This document shows positions 36,439-43,610 of a DNA stretch of 43,610 nucleotides, in pieces. A program made the position numbers and the translations under genes. The stretch covers positions 1 through 43,610 of the forward strand of contig NZ_JAKDUR010000016.1 of the NCBI RefSeq assembly GCF_030457605.1. The letters run 5' to 3'. The notes beneath the pieces were generated by a model. That model made no database searches, was not told where the DNA came from, and worked only from the letters and a program-made list of their open reading frames with translations. Positions within the stretch are counted from its first letter, which is position 1. Each line of letters begins with the position of its first letter. The DNA comes from Halomonas sp. (GTDB lineage: Bacteria; Pseudomonadota; Gammaproteobacteria; Pseudomonadales; Halomonadaceae).

Positions 36439-37155
36439 TCACAGGATGCAACGCTGTGGTGACCAGGCGTGACTCGTCCCGGGTAGCGTCATTAGCCCTG
36501 CCACCTGGGCTAGCGCGGCATCGAACGCATTGAGAAGGCACACGCCGGGCGGTGCCACAACAGCGTCATGCAGCCCGGCAAGGGCAGCTCCGCCAATAAT
36601 GATGACCGCAGGTGAGTAGCGCTCGGCCTGAGCATCGACCAGCCGTTGCAGCTCCGGGACGGCGAGCGCCTGCTGTTCGGGCAAGTGCAGATTATCCAGC
36701 ACGATGGCGTCAATACCCAGGCACTGCCGGGCAATACCCAGCTGCGCCAGCGTATCGTCTATCATGCGCGGCCAACGTTGCCCCGGGGTGACAATGGCAA
36801 AGCGTTCGCCCAACTGCAGCGCCGTCAGCAACGACGCTTCCAGCATGCTGATCACCGGCACCGGGCTGATATCCCGCACGGCAGCCAGCCCCGGATCGCC
36901 AAAGCAACCGAGCAAAAAGGCATCAGGCATGTGCTGCTCACCGCGCCGAACACAAGCCAGAGTTTCTTCCACCATATCGGCAGCGGCAGCAGCGGCCATG
37001 GCGCAGGTGCGCGGCGAGCCGATGTAGGCGGTGCCCCCGGCGGCCGTCTGCGCCATCACCTGGACGCCATTACCCAGCCGAGCGCGTGCCAGGCGCGCCA
37101 TGTGGTCGGTCATGCCCTCATTGGTATTGGCGTTAACCAGTGTGACGTGTTTCAT
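36439..37155 (-). CDS. Asp/Glu/hydantoin racemase-family protein (allantoin-racemase-like)
   Basis: This 238-residue protein is of the family that includes hydantoin and allantoin racemases. It has VTLVNANTNEGMT at the start, the first catalytic Cys in FLLGCFGDPGL (Cys84), and SMLEASLLTALQLGERFAIVT. The second half-site reads IIIGGAALAGL, where the usual LGCAGMAG has the second catalytic Cys; here it is Gly189. A two-base racemase mechanism is therefore doubtful, although an isomerase or lyase role using one Cys is possible. It follows the second GntR gene by 16 bases. The ATG at 37155 is preferred over the GTG just before it. Confidence 0.8.
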   Translation of the reverse strand: MKHVTLVNANTNEGMTDHMARLARARLGNGVQVMAQTAAGGTAYIGSPRTCAMAAAAAADMVEETLACVRRGEQHMPDAFLLGCFGDPGLAAVRDISPVPVISMLEASLLTALQLGERFAIVTPGQRWPRMIDDTLAQLGIARQCLGIDAIVLDNLHLPEQQALAVPELQRLVDAQAERYSPAVIIIGGAALAGLHDAVVAPPGVCLLNAFDAALAQVAGLMTLPGTSHAWSPQRCIL

Positions 37156-37171
37156 CACTCACCCCGTCTCG

Positions 37172-37921
37172 TTACTCATCCAGCCCGAATATCTGATGCA
37201 GATCCGGCGCGCTTGCCTCTTCTTCCACCACCGAAAGCGAGGCTTCGATTTCCTTTAGATGACGCTGCATGAAAGCCCGGGCGTTAGTCCCTTCACCGCG
37301 TTCCAGGCAATCCACCAGGTCATCATGATCATGGGACTCGCAGCCCAAATGTCCGGTGCTGCCGTAAACAGCGAGTATCAGCGATGAACGTGAACACAAC
37401 TGGCGCACAAACGCAGCCAACGTGGCATTTCCGGAAAGCTCTGCCAACCGCTCGTGAAACGCTGCGGAAAACTTGATCGCCCGGCTTTGTGCGCCCACGC
37501 TCAAGGCCTCGCGCTCTTCCCGAGCCATTCGTTTGAGTTCACGTACGTCATCCTGGGTAATGCGCCGGGCCACTTCAGGCATGAGACCACACTCAACCAG
37601 CTGGCGAGCGGCAAACACGTCCCTGGCTTCGCTGGCCGTTGGCCGAGTCACGCTGGCGCCGCGCCGGGGCGTAAGCGTGACCAGCTGCTCCAGTGCCAGG
37701 CGCTGTAAAATCTTGCGCACCCCGGTGCGGCTTATATTGAACACTTCGGTCAGTGCGTCTTCGCGTAGCCGCGCACCCGGCCGCAGCTGGTGCTCGATAA
37801 TGGCATCGCTGATGGTCTGATAGATGACTTCATGGCGCTCCGCGCCGTCGCCGTTTTTCCCCACGTGTTTCGGGCGGGCAGTATCCAGCGGCCCTCCTCC
37901 CCGTTCGTGCGACTTTTGCAT
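37172..37921 (-). CDS. GntR-family (FCD) transcriptional regulator, second copy
   Basis: This 249-residue regulator has a winged helix (HEVIYQTISDAIIEHQLRPG, LREDALTEVFNISRTGVRKI, TPRRGASVTRPT) and an FCD domain with VFAARQLVECGLMPEVARRI, the His in FSAAFHERLAELSGN and GCESHDHDDLVDCLERG. It is cotranscribed with the racemase-like gene and divergent from the NCS2 permease. It is the best candidate to bind the TTGTATACAA sites in the 578-base gap to its right; autoregulation is likely. Confidence 0.9.
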   Translation of the reverse strand: MQKSHERGGGPLDTARPKHVGKNGDGAERHEVIYQTISDAIIEHQLRPGARLREDALTEVFNISRTGVRKILQRLALEQLVTLTPRRGASVTRPTASEARDVFAARQLVECGLMPEVARRITQDDVRELKRMAREEREALSVGAQSRAIKFSAAFHERLAELSGNATLAAFVRQLCSRSSLILAVYGSTGHLGCESHDHDDLVDCLERGEGTNARAFMQRHLKEIEASLSVVEEEASAPDLHQIFGLDE

Positions 37922-38142
37922 AGCGGTGTCCTTAGCGCTGTATCCGACGTTGTCCGGCCCGATTTCTATCGAGCCTTGTCTTGTTGGTTATGCTGCATCG
38001 TGCCGCTCGTGTGGCCGACTTCTGCAAGATTGAACCCTGAAAGACCGGTTCCTGAAATACGGCGCCCCGTAAGTTGGCGCCCTGACAACCAACCGGTGCA
38101 GTGGAAACAATGATGGGCTCAAAAAACAGACAATAGTTGATT

Positions 38143-38158
38143 TTTTTGTATACAAAAA
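38143..38158. promoter_or_regulatory. Perfect GntR-type palindrome TTTTTGTATACAAAAA
   Basis: A perfect 16-base palindrome with core TTGTATACAA. Sites at 28401, 36325 and 38421 match this core at 8-9 of 10 positions. It lies 222 bases upstream of the second GntR gene and 342 bases upstream of the permease. Confidence 0.65.
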
Positions 38159-38420
38159 TGCGATTAGACTAAAGGATAAGCTATCTTTCAGGCTGGGCAT
38201 AACGCTTATCGTGCCTGCTCAGGGCAAGCGGAACAATCCTTCCGATATGACGGTATATAGCCATAAAAAAATATTAAAATACTGTTTTAACAAGTTATTT
38301 ATTCTGTAACACCGCATCAGCGACGCTATGCCGCGGTCAGTCCATTCCTTGTCACCACCAGAGACGCCTCCCGGTTAGCACAAAGAAAAGCGGCAAACTT
38401 ATTTATTTTTTACGACCGTT

Positions 38421-38430
38421 TTGTGTACAG
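38421..38430. promoter_or_regulatory. Operator-like site upstream of the permease
   Basis: TTGTGTACAG matches TTGTATACAA at 8 of 10 bases and keeps the TGT-N2-ACA core. It lies 70 bases before the permease ATG, in the expected promoter position. Confidence 0.45.
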
Positions 38431-38460
38431 TGATCCGACCCTAACGCAACAAACTTCTCT

Positions 38461-38475
38461 TTGTATTGCATACAA
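38461..38475. promoter_or_regulatory. Spaced inverted repeat next to the permease start
   Basis: TTGTAT-TGC-ATACAA has perfect 6-base arms. It lies 24 bases before the permease ATG, where a bound protein would block transcription or early elongation. Confidence 0.5.
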
Positions 38476-38499
38476 CAACAAAGGAATGGAGAAATCCCG

Positions 38500-39939
38500 A
38501 TGAGTGAATCCAACGCGTCTCCGACGCTTGGGAAGCGCGCGGGGACGAACAGCACGTCACTGTTCGATTTCCACGGCAAGCCCAAATTCTACAAGGCTCT
38601 ACCCATTTCGCTGCAGCATCTGCTCGCCATGATCGCCGGCGTGATCACGCCGCCTATCATTGTGGCCGGCGTTGTCGGCGCGACGCCGGAAGAAAAGCTG
38701 CTGCTGATCCAGGTCGCCGTGCTGGCCTCGGGCATCGCCACCATCTTCCACCTATACGGTGTGTGGAAATTCGGCGCCCGGCTGCCGGCCATTTTCGGCG
38801 TGGGCTTTGCCTACGTACCGACACTGATCGCGGTAGGCGGCCAGTTCGGCATCGAGGGGATTCTCGGCGCCCAGCTGATCGGCGGTATCACCATGATGGT
38901 CGTCGGCTACTTCATCCAATATATCCGCCACCTGTTCCCACCGGTTGTGGCCGGCACCGTGGTACTGGTTATCGGGCTGTCGCTATATGACATCGCCGTG
39001 AAATACATGGCCGGCAGCGGCAACCCCAATGCTGAAGGCTTTGGCGACCTGATGAACTGGGCCGTGGGTGGCATCACCCTGCTCACCGTGCTGATCGCTT
39101 CCCAGTTCGGCAAGGGCGTGATCAAGCTGTCGGCCATCATCGTAGGCATTGTCGTGGGCTACCTGCTGGCGCTGGCGCTGGGCATGGTGGATTTCTCCAG
39201 CATCAAGAACGCCAACTGGGTTGCCGTTCCCCAGGTGATGCCGTTCGAGATGGAATTCCACACCGCCGCTATTGCTTCCATGGTCGTGATCTGTGTGATC
39301 AACTCGGTCCAGACCATCGGTGACCTGTCAGCCACATCGGTAGGCGGCATGAACCGCGAGCTGGAAACCAAGGAACTGACCGGCGGCCTGCTGGGTAACG
39401 GTCTGACTACCATGGTCAGCTCGTTCTTCGGTGCCCTGCCGACCTCCACGTTCAGCCAGAACGTCGGCATCGTGGCCATGACCAAGGTTATCAGCCGCTA
39501 CGTGCTGGCGATTACCGGTATCTTCATGATCTTCGCCGGCTTGAGCCCCAAGTTCAGCGCCGTGATGACCACCATCCCGTACCCGGTACTGGGCGGTGCT
39601 ACCATCACCGTATTCGGCATGATCACCATGACCGGTATCCAGCTTTTGGTAAAAGACGAAATGTCTGCCCGCAACATGACCATCGTTGGCCTGGCACTGG
39701 CGCTGAGCCTGGGCATTGCCTCGGTTCCCGAAGCTATCGCCGAGTTCCCGAGCGTAGTGCAGAACATCATCGGCGGCGCGCCGATTGTGGTCGCAGCCAT
39801 CACCGCCTTTGTGCTCAATATCGTGATTCCCAACAAGTCGCTGTCCGATGAAGCCAGGGAACGTGAAGCCATTGAAGCCGCCGAGGCCGCTGAAAGCTCC
39901 GTTACCAAGCCTGACACCAAAACAAACGGCGCCAGCTGA
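38500..39939 (+). CDS. NCS2-family purine (xanthine/uric acid) permease
   Basis: This 479-residue inner-membrane symporter has about 12-14 hydrophobic segments. The family signature is TFSQNVGIVAMTKVISR (QN-x-G-x4-T-K), preceded by TSVGGMNRELETKELTGGLLG and followed by LSPKFSAVMTTIPYPVLGGA. NCS2 members with this motif usually move xanthine or urate; uracil carriers differ in the last position. I chose the ATG at 38500 with GGAG ahead. The hydrophilic C-terminal tail is Glu/Ala-rich. Its divergence from gntR2 and nearness to the ureide-to-glycerate genes support purine uptake. Confidence 0.9.
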   Translation: MSESNASPTLGKRAGTNSTSLFDFHGKPKFYKALPISLQHLLAMIAGVITPPIIVAGVVGATPEEKLLLIQVAVLASGIATIFHLYGVWKFGARLPAIFGVGFAYVPTLIAVGGQFGIEGILGAQLIGGITMMVVGYFIQYIRHLFPPVVAGTVVLVIGLSLYDIAVKYMAGSGNPNAEGFGDLMNWAVGGITLLTVLIASQFGKGVIKLSAIIVGIVVGYLLALALGMVDFSSIKNANWVAVPQVMPFEMEFHTAAIASMVVICVINSVQTIGDLSATSVGGMNRELETKELTGGLLGNGLTTMVSSFFGALPTSTFSQNVGIVAMTKVISRYVLAITGIFMIFAGLSPKFSAVMTTIPYPVLGGATITVFGMITMTGIQLLVKDEMSARNMTIVGLALALSLGIASVPEAIAEFPSVVQNIIGGAPIVVAAITAFVLNIVIPNKSLSDEAREREAIEAAEAAESSVTKPDTKTNGAS

Positions 39940-39991
39940 TACACCACTTCCTGCCCCGGCGCACAACGCACGGCCGGGGTAACGTAGTGAC

Positions 39992-40029
39992 AAAAATGCC
40001 GTGGACACGCCGTGTTCACGGCATTTTTT
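39992..40029 (+). terminator. Terminator after the NCS2 permease
   Basis: AAAAATGCCGTG pairs with CACGGCATTTTT, with further pairing of ACACG/CGTGT inside, followed by a T-run. It is about 50 bases after the stop codon. Confidence 0.88.
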
Positions 40030-40075
40030 GTAGCCTGTTCGTCTACCCCGTTTTCGCTGCCGGAAGGCACCGCTG

Positions 40076-40779
40076 ATGAAAATCTGGGATAACCTGACCA
40101 TGCGCATGAGCTGGACACTGGTCCTGCTCGCGTTTCTTTCACTTCTGCTGGTGCTGAGCGGCACCGGCCTTTATGCCGTCGACCACAGCCGACAAAGCAT
40201 CGAACAGCTGCTCCGGGTGCTCACAACCATATGCAGGGCTCATTGCTGTACACCGTGACCACGGTGCGCAACAGCGGCAGCGACATCGCCCGGGGAAATC
40301 AGAAGCTGCCGGCGCGTGCCGGCGAGCAGGGCTGTGGCTTCGCCGTGGTGGCCAACGAAGTGCGCCAGCTGGCGACCCGCCGCGCCAGTGCCGCCACCGA
40401 TATCCGCCAGCGGATCGACACCTCGGTCTCCCAGGTGGAAGCCGGTGCCGAGCAGGCGGACCTGGCCGGCGATACCATGCGCGACATCATCACCGCCATC
40501 GGCCGGGTGACCACGCTGATGGATGAAATCGACGTGGCCACTCAGGAGCAGCGCAGCGGGATTCGGGAAATCAACAGCGCGGTCAACGACATGGAACAAA
40601 CCACCCAGCAAAACGCGGCCATGGTTCAACAGGCCAGCGCCGCCGCTCAGCAGCTGCAGGGCGAGGCCGAGCGCCTGAACCAGGTAGTTGCCCGGTTTGT
40701 CCTGCCGGATGCCGCCGAGGAGGCCCTGCCCGCACCGCGCCAGGAAAGCCACGACGCGCCGGCGCTGCCCGCCTTCTGA
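40076..40779 (+). pseudogene. Chemoreceptor (MCP) remnant with frameshift and internal deletions
   Basis: The ATG at 40076 begins a normal receptor N-terminus (MKIWDNLTMRMSWTLVLLAF and the rest of the first membrane helix, then YAVDHSRQSIEQLL). It then breaks: the periplasmic domain, second helix and HAMP are absent, and the frame shifts by about 40225. The second frame resumes at MQGSLLYTVTTVRNSGSDIA, the start of a signalling domain, then jumps from GNQKLPA straight to RAGEQGCGFAVVANEV, omitting about 90 residues including the QTNILALNA tip. The jump lies between direct repeats GCCGGCG (about 40308 and 40318). Substitutions at conserved positions (Cys in GCGFAVVA for GRGFAVVA, LATRRA for LAQRSA) show relaxed selection. 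It cannot work as a receptor. Confidence 0.88.
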
Positions 40780-40810
40780 CCCGGGCACCGCCCTCACGGC
40801 ATCGCCCACA

Positions 40811-40846
40811 AAAAAGCGCCGCGAGAATCTCGCGGCGCTTTTTCTT
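40811..40846. terminator. Bidirectional terminator between the MCP remnant and thiC
   Basis: AAAAAGCGCCGCGAG pairs perfectly with CTCGCGGCGCTTTTT around AAT; A- and T-runs flank it. It serves thiC (minus strand) and the decayed receptor gene. Confidence 0.88.
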
Positions 40847-40905
40847 TCGTTTCAATATTTTACGTTCGCTCCAACATTGGCGCTCCTTTCGACACCAGGC
40901 GCTGT

Positions 40906-43045
<2,140 letters not shown>

Positions 43046-43060
43046 GAGAGCCGCTACTCT

Positions 43061-43360
43061 AAGTTACGCCACGCTACGTTGGCAACCGTCTTCAGGCGCG
43101 CTTTCAATAATGACGTTACTGCCTGCCCGATATTTCATAACATTTGGATTTTAAAAAGGTTTCAGGTAAAAAACTATATTCAAATAGCCATTTGGCACTT
43201 AAGCTAATGCCATGAGTCCATTCCCCACCGTCAGCCCACCACGACAAGCCACGAAAGTTCGACACGGAACTCTCGACATTAAAGTACTCTAATACGGGTG
43301 AACTGGCTGGGATTCAGTCCATAACATTTGTCATAACACTGGCCAACGCGAGGGAAACAG
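43061..43360. other. Divergent promoter region between thiC and the HslJ-like gene
   Basis: This 300-base stretch is AT-rich (about 43110-43200) and should carry the leftward thiC promoter and the rightward promoter of the lipoprotein gene. I see no gene and no clear operator in it. Confidence 0.5.
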
Positions 43361-43610
43361 ATGAAAAAAATTGCCGGATATTCACTGCTATTAGGCCTGA
43401 CACTTGCCGCTGCCGGTTGTGCCACGCAGACCCCTGACGGCTCATCAGACGCCTCGCCTGACGTAGCGCTTACCAATACCTACTGGAAGCTTACCGAGCT
43501 TGCCGAGGGGTCGGTCGAAACGATGGACAATCAGCGCGAAGCGCATTTCGTTTTGCATACTGACGATCAGCGAGTGGCCGGTGCCACGGGTTGCAACCAG
43601 CTGATGGGTA
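43361..43610 (+). CDS. META/HslJ-domain lipoprotein, partial (runs off the right edge)
   Basis: From the ATG at 43361 (GAGGGAAAC ahead) the frame is open to the end, 83 codons. A lipoprotein signal (KKIAGYSLLLGLTLAAAGC, Cys at about residue 20) precedes a Ser/Asp-rich linker and the start of a META-type domain (LTNTYWKLTEL, then AGATGCNQLMG). HslJ-like META proteins are linked to heat and novobiocin tolerance in E. coli, but the molecular role is not established. Confidence 0.8.
   Translation, partial: MKKIAGYSLLLGLTLAAAGCATQTPDGSSDASPDVALTNTYWKLTELAEGSVETMDNQREAHFVLHTDDQRVAGATGCNQLMG

Larger units (their letters stand above)
37922..38499. other. Divergent regulatory region between gntR2 and the NCS2 permease
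   Basis: No gene is visible in these 578 bases. The right half is AT-rich compared with the surroundings. It holds three operator-like palindromes (38143, 38421, 38461) and the permease ribosome site (GGAG at 38488). The left half has a moderately GC-rich leader for the GntR gene with nothing else recognisable. Confidence 0.6.

Overview
The window looks like a chromosome segment from a high-GC, aerobic gammaproteobacterium. Gene content and protein style fit the Halomonadaceae (Halomonas and relatives) best. This is inferred from recognised protein families (CIO-type cytochrome bd, the gcl-hyi-glxR-ttuD-pyk order, DUF1415/DUF1244 proteins), not from a marker gene. I see no rRNA, tRNA, insertion sequence, prophage or CRISPR array.

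Layout. (1) 1-5709 is a molybdenum-cofactor block made of two divergent operons: DUF1244-moaB-moeA-DUF1415 leftward and mobA-moeA2-moaA rightward. A near-consensus RutR/TetR-type palindrome lies between them. (2) 5706-11026 holds signalling and envelope genes: a broken PAS-GGDEF-EAL gene, an SLT-type lipoprotein, a small unknown protein behind a Fur-like box, and a truncated chemoreceptor fused head to head with a truncated ZipA-like gene. (3) 11023-17579 holds a two-domain CbiX-like protein, an EamA transporter, a small membrane protein, a tandem glycine riboswitch in front of a DadA-like FAD oxidoreductase, a 2-oxoadipate dioxygenase/decarboxylase (HglS type) and a PAS-GGDEF cyclase. (4) 17657-23609 is cydD-cydC-cydA-cydB, the CIO-type bd oxidase with its assembly exporter. 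(5) 23705-27115 has a 1-Cys peroxiredoxin and an HprRS/CusRS-type two-component system divergent from a periplasmic 5-hydroxyisourate hydrolase, with an HprR-like operator between them. (6) 27255-39939 is a purine/ureide-to-glycerate locus: Tsx-like porin, two FCD-type GntR regulators, pyruvate kinase, glycerate kinase, tartronate semialdehyde reductase, hydroxypyruvate isomerase, glyoxylate carboligase, a hydantoin/allantoin-racemase relative and an NCS2 purine permease. (7) 40076-43610 has a decayed chemoreceptor, thiC with a TPP riboswitch, and the start of a META/HslJ-type lipoprotein.

How the genes fit together. Region 6 can import nucleosides and purines (porin, NCS2 permease), and region 5 supplies the urate-ring hydrolase. 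Ureide breakdown yields glyoxylate, which Gcl, GlxR, TtuD/GckA and Pyk turn into pyruvate, with Hyi interconverting hydroxypyruvate. Xanthine dehydrogenase, which would start purine catabolism, needs the cofactor made in region 1. A shared TTGTATACAA-like palindrome sits upstream of the porin, of gcl, of the second GntR gene and of the permease, and is my candidate for the operator of this local regulon.

The most striking feature is decay. Four signalling or cell-division genes (a GGDEF-EAL protein, two chemoreceptors, a ZipA-like gene) carry nonsense, frameshift or deletion lesions, while every metabolic gene around them reads intact. Other points of interest are a TPP riboswitch with about 35 extra bases in its P5 loop, a glycine riboswitch controlling an amino-acid dehydrogenase, and three enzymes lacking expected active-site residues (MoeA2, the first half of the CbiX protein, the hydantoin-racemase relative).
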